This document shows positions 1 through 5,884 of a stretch of 64,000 nucleotides of DNA, piece after piece (within the stretch, counting starts at the first letter, position 1; every line of letters begins with the position of its first letter). Source of the DNA: Spartobacteria bacterium (GTDB lineage Bacteria > Verrucomicrobiota > Verrucomicrobiia > Chthoniobacterales > UBA10450); assembly GCA_003134785.1 (NCBI GenBank), contig PLCN01000014.1:1-64000 (forward strand), in the 5' to 3' direction. The position numbers and the translations under genes are program-made. Below the pieces are notes generated by a model. That model saw only the letters and a list, made by a program, of their open reading frames with translations, was not told where the DNA came from and made no database searches.

Positions 1-22
1 CAATACTTTTCACACAGTCTCT

Positions 23-134
23 CGATGGAGCGAACGGCCACCCGCTTTACGTTCGCTTCTCACATGACTAACCCCCTTTCACTTCGACCGACGCGCGGTC
101 CCCGTGGCCGTCGCTCATCTCTTTCTCGTTAGGC
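23..134 (+). other. attC recombination site 1 (integron)
   Basis: The right core box GTTAGGC is at 128-134. The segment at 24-41 pairs with 104-119 once one G and one A are left unpaired, which is the extrahelical-base signature of integron attC sites. A weak left box is near 66-72. The site belongs to a cassette upstream of the window, so the array continues leftward. Its GTCGCTGA/TCGTTAGGC-type end resembles the other attC sites in the array. Confidence 0.7.
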
Positions 135-148
135 CACTACACACACTT

Positions 149-670
149 ATGAGCATATTCGGAAGACCAAAGAAGACGCCACCATCAGGCGATGAGATTC
201 GCACCATAGAGAAGGAATTCGAGACCAAGTGGCGCATCGGCGCAAGGACTGCCGTGTTAATCGTTCGACTGACGAGTCGGTTTAGGTCAGAGATTTCGTT
301 GTCGGCCGGTGAGGACACAGTTAATGCCAAGAGTACGGTGGATGTAATGATATTTCAATCGACAGCGGACAGTGAGAACACGCGACACGGCCCATCAACG
401 GCCGGTTTTGCTTCGTTGCGTGACACCGGCCTAAAGGCTGGTTCACGCATCAGGGTCACCGCGCGAGGCCCAGACGCAGCCGCCGCGATGGACGCCCTAT
501 CGGAGTTGTTTTCATGCGGCGCACGCATTGACCTGTGTATTGAGCCGGGCTGTCCCTCGCCTCCGATACTCAATGGCTACACGCCAGACATTATCCATTA
601 CGCTTGTTCAAATGGCCACGCCTGGACAGTGCGTCGCAGCGATGCGAGCAAGGTCCAACCAGACGCTTGA
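149..670 (+). CDS. cassette gene: HPr-like domain protein lacking the phospho-accepting His
   Basis: This 173-aa protein has a central region (about residues 28-115) that aligns with the PTS phosphocarrier HPr: an R-I-G-A-R-T-A segment where HPr has G-I-H-A-R-P-A, then an N-A-K-S segment at the HPr regulatory-Ser position, and an A-G-S-R-I-R-V-T-A-R-G-P-D-A stretch typical of the HPr C-terminal half. The catalytic His is Gly, so canonical phosphotransfer is not expected. About 25 extra residues interrupt the domain. The C-terminal tail holds four Cys and a His in a C-x4-C...C-x3-H layout that could bind metal. I chose ATG 149, just after attC 1, over the GTG at 104 because the latter lies inside the attC. 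The stop overlaps attC 2. The HPr relationship is my own alignment by eye; the function is unknown. Confidence 0.6.
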   Translation: MSIFGRPKKTPPSGDEIRTIEKEFETKWRIGARTAVLIVRLTSRFRSEISLSAGEDTVNAKSTVDVMIFQSTADSENTRHGPSTAGFASLRDTGLKAGSRIRVTARGPDAAAAMDALSELFSCGARIDLCIEPGCPSPPILNGYTPDIIHYACSNGHAWTVRRSDASKVQPDA

Positions 671-748
671 GCCAATGAGCGCCGACGATGGCCTTTGTGA
701 ATTCGATGCGTTATCGGCGGCGCTCATGGCTCAGCTTCGTCGTTAGAT
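653..748 (+). other. attC recombination site 2
   Basis: The left box GTCCAAC (653-659) fits RYYYAAC and the right box GTTAGAT (742-748) fits GTTRRRY. Between them, a GAGCCAATGAGCGCCGA segment pairs with its near-complement at about 712-732, leaving a bulged A and a small internal mismatch. The site closes the HPr-like cassette and overlaps its last codons. Confidence 0.75.
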
Positions 749-776
749 CGTAACGCCGCTCGCCTCAGCCACACGT

Positions 777-1061
777 ATGAACATCCTCATTGTTACACTC
801 GTCCTCCAGCGGACGATGCGGGATTACGCGCCAGCCCGAGCGTACATCGATTCGTTCGACTGGCGTTATGCCTGCGCGCCAACCGCTACCACGCACGTGA
901 TGCTACTTCGCACTGACACGCCCGAGCAGGAGATAGAGCAGCGACTGCGCAGCCACATCGACGCGACAGACGACTTCTGCCACGTCGACTGCTACGACAC
1001 TACCGAGGGCCCGCGGCAGCTGCTTGACGCAGCAGATTCTCTCCGGCAGTGGTTGCAGTAG
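777..1061 (+). CDS. cassette gene: small protein, possibly SinR/Cas2-like fold
   Basis: This 94-aa acidic protein begins with a hydrophobic strand (M-N-I-L-I-V-T-L). A D-Y-A-P/Y-I-D-S-F-D-W helix region follows, then a T-T-H-V-M-L-L-R-T-D strand and an R-S-H-I-D-A-T-D-D-F segment. This order (strand, helix ending in W, 'S/T-T-W/H-x-L' strand, helix, 'I-D-x-x-D' strand) recalls the small SinR/Cas2-like ferredoxin-fold family often found alone in bacterial genomes. The match is by pattern only and no catalytic activity can be claimed. No CRISPR array is nearby. It follows attC 2 and is followed after 22 bp by another ORF without an intervening attC, so the two probably share one cassette. Confidence 0.45.
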   Translation: MNILIVTLVLQRTMRDYAPARAYIDSFDWRYACAPTATTHVMLLRTDTPEQEIEQRLRSHIDATDDFCHVDCYDTTEGPRQLLDAADSLRQWLQ

Positions 1062-1083
1062 TTATCCACCCAATACTCGTTCA

Positions 1084-1590
1084 ATGGCAACGTGTGTTCG
1101 CATCAGCATCCTCATAACGGTGCTGGCACTGTTGGTCGCGAGCTGCTCACGTCCCAAAAACGCGGCAGAGCTCCCTAAGGAGTTCAACGAAGCATTGGGA
1201 GTATTCCTCGACGAAGCTTCGAAGTTGGCGTCAATGACAGAAGCGACAGCCAAGCAACCGGAATTCGAAGAACAACTAAAGGTCGTCGAAGCTGCCTTTG
1301 TGAAGGCAGATCGGATTTGGCCTCACGGCGATCGATACTCGAAAGCAAGGGCGCTTTTTGCCGAAGCGCTGGATGACTGGCGCGCGTGCAACGAACTTCG
1401 GGTCGCTGTTCTCCTCGGACATATCCGCGCGACCGCTGAGGGCCAGGTAGCGGTATTGTCACAGGACCGACGGCTCGACGCAAAATCACGATCTCGCTTC
1501 GACAGCGCCCAAGAACAGTTGACTGATCTACGCACCCGCGAAGCGCGAGCGTCGCACAAATTCGCGCAAGGACGCGCATACTTGGACTGA
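1084..1590 (+). CDS. cassette gene: predicted lipoprotein, unknown function
   Basis: This 168-aa protein has a lipoprotein signal peptide: basic start, hydrophobic core (I-S-I-L-I-T-V-L-A-L-L) and a V-A-S-C lipobox with Cys at residue 20. The mature part is helical, rich in Ala, Glu and Lys, with no recognisable domain. It would be anchored in the cell envelope. I chose ATG 1084 because it puts the signal peptide at the N terminus; an in-frame start at 1024 would lie inside the preceding gene. There is no attC between it and the upstream 94-aa gene, while attC 3 follows the stop, so it looks like the second gene of a two-gene cassette. Confidence 0.65.
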   Translation: MATCVRISILITVLALLVASCSRPKNAAELPKEFNEALGVFLDEASKLASMTEATAKQPEFEEQLKVVEAAFVKADRIWPHGDRYSKARALFAEALDDWRACNELRVAVLLGHIRATAEGQVAVLSQDRRLDAKSRSRFDSAQEQLTDLRTREARASHKFAQGRAYLD

Positions 1591-1608
1591 TGTTATGCTT
1601 GCCCAACG

Positions 1609-1737
1609 ATCTAACCAGGCGATGCAGCGAACCGCGAGCCGCGCTGCGACTTACCTTCTGAGTGTTTGCCATCCACCCGCTCACTCCGAGTCATGCTTTA
1701 CAGGGCTCGCGGTCGCTGATCTTGGGTCTCGTTAGGC
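1609..1737 (+). other. attC recombination site 3
   Basis: The left box ATCTAAC (1609-1615) and right box GTTAGGC (1731-1737) bracket 129 bp. The arm GATGCAGCGAACCGCGAGCC pairs with the arm before GATCTTGG after leaving one G and one A unpaired, the same two extrahelical positions as in attC 1. A second RYYYAAC (GCCCAAC) lies just upstream at 1601-1607. Confidence 0.8.
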
Positions 1738-1743
1738 CCATTC

Positions 1744-2304
1744 ATGAAGATCTCTTTTCCATCCGAGCGTCCAGATGGTCACGCGCCATGCGTTTGGCAT
1801 GTTCAACAACTGTTACTGCAAGCAGTGGAGTCGCTTCTTGGGCCTCGCGAAGGGCGTTACACAATTTGCCAACCGAGATTTCTGACGACTGATGGCCAAC
1901 CTCACATCTGGAGCAACGCCGACCAGGCCGGTGCGTACCTCAGCACAGCATCAGCGGGTTATTGGCCGACGCTTGTGTACGAGCTTGCTCATGAAACCGT
2001 ACACCTGTTGAATCCCGTCGTGGGCTCCACGAACTTACTTGAGGAGGGAGTCGCAGTCGCTTTCTCCGTCTCTCAATCCGCATTGCTGACAGATCACCCA
2101 CAGCGCCCCTCCCCAACAGATAAGCGATATGTGACCGCACATTCGTTAGTTGAGGGTCTTCCAGGAGGCGCCTTCCCGGCCGGCCGCTTAGTCCGAGAGC
2201 GCTTTGGTGCTCTGGGTCGTCTGACACAGCCTCAGCTTGAATCGCTCTTTCCTGCTGTTGGTGCGTCAGTGCTAACCAAGCTTGCAGCTCATGATGTGCC
2301 GTAA
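1744..2304 (+). CDS. cassette gene: putative HExxH zinc metallopeptidase-like protein
   Basis: This 186-aa protein carries an L-A-H-E-T-V-H-L-L segment around residues 82-90, a match to the HExxH zinc-binding motif. An L-L-E-E-G-V-A segment about 15 residues later could supply the third ligand (Glu), as in gluzincin-type peptidases. No signal peptide or membrane segment is seen, so it would be cytoplasmic. It starts at ATG 1744, seven bases after the GTTAGGC of attC 3, a typical cassette spacing, and ends just before another RYYYAAC box. The family was not identified. Peptidase activity is an inference from the motif alone. Confidence 0.55.
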   Translation: MKISFPSERPDGHAPCVWHVQQLLLQAVESLLGPREGRYTICQPRFLTTDGQPHIWSNADQAGAYLSTASAGYWPTLVYELAHETVHLLNPVVGSTNLLEEGVAVAFSVSQSALLTDHPQRPSPTDKRYVTAHSLVEGLPGGAFPAGRLVRERFGALGRLTQPQLESLFPAVGASVLTKLAAHDVP

Positions 2305-2307
2305 TGG

Positions 2308-2341
2308 GCCTAACCCCTATGTAGGGAGTCAAGCGTGGATG
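2308..2341 (+). other. partial attC-like site (left half)
   Basis: The box GCCTAAC (2308-2314) is followed by a CCCTATGTAGGG palindrome-like run. The first 34 bp match 4868-4901 with only two differences. No GTTRRRY partner is close; the transposase remnant begins just downstream. It may be the left half of an attC split by an insertion. Confidence 0.5.
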
Positions 2342-2363
2342 CAGGGTATGGGTTGGTTCTAGT

Positions 2364-2798
2364 TCATTGGTTTTGGGTTGGTAAGTGGTTTGAGTTAATC
2401 TTGGAGACGCCTCCTCTTCCTTTTGCTCGTTGGGTTTTGTGTTTCCAGCCCCGAAAGCTTTCGGGGTGCATGCGGCCACTGCCGGAGCGCAAATTGACTC
2501 CGAAAGCTTTCGCGAGTTGATCAATGCGATCGGTGGAAGAGGAACTGGGGGAGCGTTTCTGCTTGAGCCTGGCCGCCCAGCTCAAGAACGCCTCCTTTTT
2601 GAAGCGCTGCGCCGGCTTCGGGTTGCCTCCTCCTTCCTGCACCACCACCACGTAAAACTCCTGGTGCACATCGATTCCAAGCTTGATCGTTGCCTTGCCC
2701 GGATTAAACTCCGAGCGGGTTTCCTCGAGTGAGGACGACTCTACCTTTATGGTATTATTCATATTGTCGGGTGTAGGTCCCAAACCCGCATCCGACAA
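2364..2798 (-). pseudogene. remnant of an IS110/IS1111-family transposase gene
   Basis: Read on the - strand from ATG 2798, residues about 37-78 give K-L-G-I-D-V-H-Q-E-F-Y-V-V-V-V and a K-K-E-A-F-L-S-W-A-A-R-L segment. These are characteristic of the N terminus of IS110-type DEDD transposases; the D of G-I-D-V-H is the first catalytic Asp. Homology stops after about 75 residues and the rest of the frame is unrelated, low-complexity sequence containing two CCGAAAGCTTTCG palindromes. A full transposase has well over 300 residues, so this is a decayed fragment. It sits between a half attC and a full attC, which fits the IS1111-attC group of elements that target cassette attC sites (family knowledge; target use here is inferred). 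Confidence 0.65.
2449..2517. repeat. two CCGAAAGCTTTCGG-type palindromes
   Basis: Positions 2449-2466 are a perfect 18-bp palindrome, CCCCGAAAGCTTTCGGGG. Positions 2497-2517 are an imperfect one built on the same CGAAAGCTTTCG core. The same core forms the loop stem of the attC at 3533-3599, recurs with one change in the attC at 2814-2873 and appears again at 20216-20235. Confidence 0.7.
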
Positions 2799-2813
2799 CT
2801 CCCTTCATGTCAT

Positions 2814-2873
2814 CTAGGCGATGGAGCGAACTCCGAAAGTATTCGGAGTCGCTGATCTTGGGTCTCGTTAGAC
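2814..2873 (+). other. attC recombination site 4 (damaged left box)
   Basis: The right box GTTAGAC is at 2867-2873. The stem GATGGAGCGAACTCCGAA pairs with TTCGGAGTCGCTGATC, leaving the same A unpaired as in other sites of this array. The left box reads ATCTAGGCG where attC 3 has ATCTAACCAGGCG, so four bases (ACCA) appear to be missing. The loop is an ACTCCGAA...TTCGGAGT palindrome. Confidence 0.7.
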
Positions 2874-2888
2874 GCTCGAACACACCCT

Positions 2889-3461
2889 ATGAACAAACAA
2901 CCTAAACCCGAAAAGCTTTCACCAAAACAACGTGAAGAACTACTCAGGGTACTGGAAGCCCGTTTTAAGAAAAACACCAGCCGCCATCAAGGTATTGTAT
3001 GGGCCAAAGTGCAAGCAAAGCTGGAAGCGAACGCCGAAAAACTATGGTCACTTAACGAAATGGAAAGAACCGGCGGCGAACCGGATGTGGTTGGTCATGA
3101 TAAAAAGACGGGCGAATATATCTTTTTCGATTGTTCAGCGGAAAGCCCTGGCGGACGCAGAAGCGTTTGTTACGACCGTGAAGCACTGGATTCCCGGAAA
3201 GAACACAAACCGGAAAATAACGCTGTCGATATGGCAGCAGCCATGGGCATCGAGCTTTTAACAGAAGAACAATATCTGAAGTTACAGAAACTGGGAGATT
3301 TTGATACGAAGACTTCGAGTTGGGTGAAAACACCTCCTGATATTAGAAAACTCGGCGGTGCCCTCTTTGCTGACCGTCGCTACGGCCGTGTCTTCGTGTA
3401 TCAGAACAGTGCGCCCTGCTACTATCGGGTTAGAGGGTTCCGTGGCTCGCTAAAGATTTAA
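2889..3461 (+). CDS. cassette gene: DUF4256 family protein
   Basis: This 190-aa protein matches the DUF4256 family along its length: an S-P-K-Q-R-E-E-L-L start, a W-S-L-N-E-M-E-R-T-G-G-E-P-D-V-V block, D-C-S-A-E-S-P, C-Y-D-R-E-A-L, M-G-I-E-L-L-T-E-E-Q-Y and a G-G-A-L-F/G-R-V-F-V-Y ending. The family has no established biochemical role and is expected to be cytoplasmic. The base composition is clearly more A/T- and A-rich (many AAA and GAA codons) than its neighbours, which points to an outside source. It is bounded by attC 4 and attC 5 and starts at ATG 2889, 15 bases after GTTAGAC. Confidence 0.85.
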   Translation: MNKQPKPEKLSPKQREELLRVLEARFKKNTSRHQGIVWAKVQAKLEANAEKLWSLNEMERTGGEPDVVGHDKKTGEYIFFDCSAESPGGRRSVCYDREALDSRKEHKPENNAVDMAAAMGIELLTEEQYLKLQKLGDFDTKTSSWVKTPPDIRKLGGALFADRRYGRVFVYQNSAPCYYRVRGFRGSLKI

Positions 3462-3532
3462 GTTTGTCTGGCCTCTTTGCTTTGGCCTTTATATTCGTTG
3501 GCTTTCGTTCGCTGCTCGTTTGGCACCCACGC

Positions 3533-3599
3533 GCCTAACCATGCGCGCTCCAGTGAACTCCGAAAGCTTTCGGAGTCGCTGAGCTCTTTCTCGTAAGGT
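3533..3599 (+). other. attC recombination site 5
   Basis: The left box is GCCTAAC (3533-3539). The right end reads CTCGTAAGGT where others have CTCGTTAGGC, so the right core is degenerate. The top of the hairpin is a perfect 20-bp palindrome (3557-3576), and the lower stem pairs GCTCCAGTGAA with TCGCTGAGCT with bulges. About 70 bp between the DUF4256 stop and this site contain no gene. Confidence 0.65.
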
Positions 3600-3661
3600 G
3601 GACTCAAGTGGCGGTGGCGCCGAGCAGTGCTGCGAGCTATGGTACTCGACGACAGGGCGAC

Positions 3662-4255
3662 ATGATGGCAAACACGGATTCTCACGTAACGATCCACATG
3701 GCGGCGAGCCTCGACGGCTTCATCGCTCGAAAGGACGGGAGCGTCGACTGGATGGAGACGTCCGACGAATTCGCAGGCGGGGACACCATGGACCCAGGAT
3801 TCATCGAGGCGTTCCTCAAGACAATTGACTGCTACGTCATGGGGTCGCGAACCTATGAGACCGCGTTGAGTTTTGAGGCCAAAGGGTTGGGGTGGTCGTA
3901 CGGCGACAAACCCACCTTCGTCCTCACTAGTCGCGATCTACCACGAACCCGGGATACCGTCGAGTTCTACTCAGGCGATCTCGCGCAGCTTGTGAATGGA
4001 CGCCTGCGGCCGAGGTTCCGTAGCATCTGGTTTGTTGGAGGCGGTGTGGTCTCCGCCGAATGCCTTCGTCTCAGGCTAGCCGACGAAGTCCGTTATTCGA
4101 TCCTACCGATCTTGATTGGTGATGGGATCCCATTCTTCGACAAGCTCGACCGAGATGTCGCCCTGCATCTGGCGGAGGTCAAAGCCTACGAGAGCGGTAC
4201 GGTGGCGCTTCGTTACGAGGTGCAAGGAGATCGCGAGAGACGGAACGCCACCTAA
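3662..4255 (+). CDS. cassette gene: RibD/dihydrofolate-reductase-like protein
   Basis: This 197-aa protein belongs to the RibD C-terminal/DHFR-like superfamily. It has an H-M-A-A-S-L-D-G-F-I-A-R-K-D-G-S-V-D-W-M N terminus, a Y-V-M-G-S-R-T-Y-E segment, P-T-F-V-L-T-S-R, a glycine-rich W-F-V-G-G-G segment (NADPH loop in the family) and an I-L-P-I-L-I-G-D-G strand. Members are NAD(P)H-dependent reductases or uncharacterised homologues; it is not a proven trimethoprim-resistance DHFR. I chose ATG 3662 (ATG 3665 is equally possible); an upstream in-frame GTG at 3608 would add 18 residues unlike the family. The stop codon is embedded in the left box of attC 6. Confidence 0.8.
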   Translation: MMANTDSHVTIHMAASLDGFIARKDGSVDWMETSDEFAGGDTMDPGFIEAFLKTIDCYVMGSRTYETALSFEAKGLGWSYGDKPTFVLTSRDLPRTRDTVEFYSGDLAQLVNGRLRPRFRSIWFVGGGVVSAECLRLRLADEVRYSILPILIGDGIPFFDKLDRDVALHLAEVKAYESGTVALRYEVQGDRERRNAT

Positions 4256-4357
4256 CCAGGCGCGTAGCGAACCGCGGACCGTCCTTATGCCTAGGTTTGA
4301 CAGTACGCGAAAGTTGTTTGTAATTCGCGCGGTCGCTGATCTTGTGTCTTGTTAGGC
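4250..4357 (+). other. attC recombination site 6
   Basis: The left box ACCTAAC (4250-4256) and right box GTTAGGC (4351-4357) span 108 bp. The conserved AGCGAACCGCG and CGCGGTCGCTGATCTTG arms pair with an unpaired A, as in attC 3. The left box contains the stop codon of the preceding gene. Confidence 0.8.
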
Positions 4358-4388
4358 GACCAGGGAAGCACTGATAGCCTCCGATTCT

Positions 4389-4826
4389 ATGCTGAAGAAG
4401 AACCGCTCGGCACCAAATACGGCCGTAACACCCGTGCTGTACTACCCCGACGTGCGCAAAGCAGTCGAGTGGCTCACCACGGCCCTGCCGTTTACCGAAC
4501 GTCTCCGCAATTCCGACACTCGGTGTCAGCTCTTGCACAGGAACGGGGCCATCGTCGTCGCCCAACCCGGCGTCCACGCTGACGCCGCTCCTTCGACGCA
4601 GCAGAGCCCCGCGGCGCACTCCGTCATACTTCGTGTCACGGGGATCGACGAACTCTTTGGACGCGCCAAGGCAGCTGGTGCTCGTGTTCTCGCTGAACCC
4701 GCGGATCACATGTATGGCGAACGCCAATGCTCGTTCCTCGACCCATGGGGACATCCGTGGACACTTTCGGAGACGATTTTCGATTCCGACCCAGCCGACT
4801 GGGGCGGTAAACTCCTGGTCGAATGA
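4389..4826 (+). CDS. cassette gene: VOC (glyoxalase/bleomycin-resistance fold) protein
   Basis: This 145-aa protein is a two-module vicinal-oxygen-chelate protein. It shows L-Y-Y-P-D-V-R-K-A-V-E-W-L with a following P-F (first beta-alpha unit), and H-S-V-I-L-R-V/D-E-L-F-G-R-A-K-A-A-G-A with an R-Q-C-S-F-L-D-P-W-G-H-P-W ending (second unit). Family members range from glyoxalases to antibiotic-binding proteins; a specific substrate cannot be read from the sequence. VOC proteins are common integron cassette cargo. ATG 4389 lies 31 bases after the core of attC 6. Confidence 0.8.
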   Translation: MLKKNRSAPNTAVTPVLYYPDVRKAVEWLTTALPFTERLRNSDTRCQLLHRNGAIVVAQPGVHADAAPSTQQSPAAHSVILRVTGIDELFGRAKAAGARVLAEPADHMYGERQCSFLDPWGHPWTLSETIFDSDPADWGGKLLVE

Positions 4827-4867
4827 GTGCGGTCGAAACCGGAAAGTCGAGCCATGCTCGACTGGTC

Positions 4868-4911
4868 GCCTAACCCCTACGTAGGGAGTCAAGCGCGGAT
4901 GTAAGTTAGGC
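4868..4911 (+). other. attC-like site 7 (unusually short)
   Basis: GCCTAAC (4868-4874) and GTTAGGC (4905-4911) are exact complements only 44 bp apart. A CCCTACGTAGGG palindrome and AGTCAAGCGCGGATG lie between them. The left 34 bp match the half site at 2308. It lies between two cassette genes where an attC is expected but is shorter than typical sites. Confidence 0.55.
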
Positions 4912-4927
4912 AACTTTTCAATTACAT

Positions 4928-5314
4928 ATGGTTATGAGCAAATCACAAAGTTACCCGTACGCCACTCACCTCGACATCAAGTTCCCAGCCCTCAGTCTGG
5001 TAGATGTTCCCTCATTGGTGAAAGCCTGCACCGATCCCTGGTACAACCAGACGCTTTGCAAAGTGAATGACTCTGTGGTGCGCCTGGGGGTAATGCAGGG
5101 CGATTACCATTGGCACAAGCACGATAAGGATGATGAGTTTTTCTTTGTCCTGGAGGGCCACTTCGTGATCGACCTTGAAGATCGATCGATCGACCTTCAG
5201 CCCCAGGAGGGTTTTGTCGTTCCTAGAGGCGTCGTTCATCGGACCCGCGCCCCTGATCGAGCAGTTATTCTAATGGTGGAAACCGCTGCCATCGTTCCCA
5301 CCGGCGATGTCTAA
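4928..5314 (+). CDS. cassette gene: cupin-domain protein
   Basis: This 128-aa single-domain cupin has motif 1 at about residues 59-79 (H-W-H-K-H-D-K-D-D-E-F-F-F-V-L-E-G-H) with His/His/Glu metal ligands. Motif 2 is at about 92-105 (P-Q-E-G-F-V-V-P-R-G-V-V-H). It probably binds a divalent metal in the cytoplasm; the substrate is unknown. The start could be ATG 4928 or ATG 4934. The stop codon overlaps a GTCTAAC box, the usual overlap between cassette gene and attC. It is the last cassette of the array. Confidence 0.8.
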   Translation: MVMSKSQSYPYATHLDIKFPALSLVDVPSLVKACTDPWYNQTLCKVNDSVVRLGVMQGDYHWHKHDKDDEFFFVLEGHFVIDLEDRSIDLQPQEGFVVPRGVVHRTRAPDRAVILMVETAAIVPTGDV

Positions 5315-5340
5315 CGCGCTCGGCTCGGAGCTTTCGCGAG
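5309..5340 (+). other. half attC at the distal end of the array
   Basis: GTCTAAC (5309-5315) fits the left attC box and overlaps the cupin stop codon. The following bases (CGGAGCTTTCGCGAG) recall the palindromic loops of other sites, but no GTTRRRY follows before the next chromosomal gene. The site is therefore truncated. Confidence 0.55.
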
Positions 5341-5355
5341 TTCGTGGAACGGATC

Positions 5356-5598
5356 CTAGTCCTCGAAGTATGAGCCGCTCACGCCGCCGCGCCAGGTGTG
5401 AACGATGGCGTTGCCGTCATCGAGGAGAGAAATGCGATGAGCGCGAACCTCGTCGACGGTGATTACAGTGGGGCCGTGCTTCGTTGCCGCAAGCGTGGCG
5501 AGCCCGGCCGCGGCGCAAAGCAATGCGATGAGAACATGGTTCTGCCGTTCGACGCGCTGGAGGCGTGTTTGGATGTGAGTGAGAGCTGTGTCGGTCAT
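5356..5598 (-). CDS. small membrane-anchored protein, unknown function
   Basis: This 80-aa protein has a cytoplasmic N terminus (about 20 residues), one membrane helix at about 21-40 (V-L-I-A-L-L-C-A-A-A-G-L-A-T-L-A-A) and a short C-terminal domain with a D-E-V-R-A-H-R-I-S-L-L-D-D-G-N-A strand pattern. The latter resembles short 'V-x-A-x-x-F-x-L-x-D-x-x-G' beta repeats seen in many bacterial membrane proteins. It is on the opposite strand to the cassettes and is the first gene beyond the array, so it probably marks native chromosome. Function not recognised. Confidence 0.6.
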   Translation of the reverse strand: MTDTALTHIQTRLQRVERQNHVLIALLCAAAGLATLAATKHGPTVITVDEVRAHRISLLDDGNAIVHTWRGGVSGSYFED

Positions 5599-5884
5599 GG
5601 CGCGATGGTAGGTTAAACCACGAACGGAGCAACCACCTTTGCCACCGGTTCTCCCGCGGGGGCGATGGCGAAGCGCCTGGTGTTAGTTCTCCCTCTCCGG
5701 TCTCGACTCACCCCATCGGCGCAATCGGTTATGTCCGCTTCTTTGCTGTTGCTAGTGCGCAGAGGCAGTGGCGGCGCCTTCTCTCCTTGTGATTAAACCA
5801 TCCAAGTAGAAGTCGGAAGTTAGAGGTCAGACTTGACTCAAAGACGACGGAGGCAAACAATCGGAGGGAAAGGACCCTTGGGAC

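Noticed and set aside
104-148. GTG 104 as start of the HPr-like gene
   Set aside because: It lies within attC 1; ATG 149 just downstream of the core site is the usual cassette arrangement.
777-1061. Calling the 94-aa cassette protein a true Cas2
   Set aside because: There is no Cas1, other cas gene or array nearby, and the similarity is only in secondary-structure pattern.
1940-2524. 194-codon - strand frame over the HExxH gene and the transposase remnant
   Set aside because: It runs antisense to a better gene, and its L-H-P-R-L-T-P-Y segment merely translates the attC-like repeat also present at 4868.
3662-4255. Calling the DHFR-like cassette a trimethoprim-resistance gene
   Set aside because: The motifs fit the RibD C-terminal-type family rather than DfrA/DfrB; no resistance role is supported.
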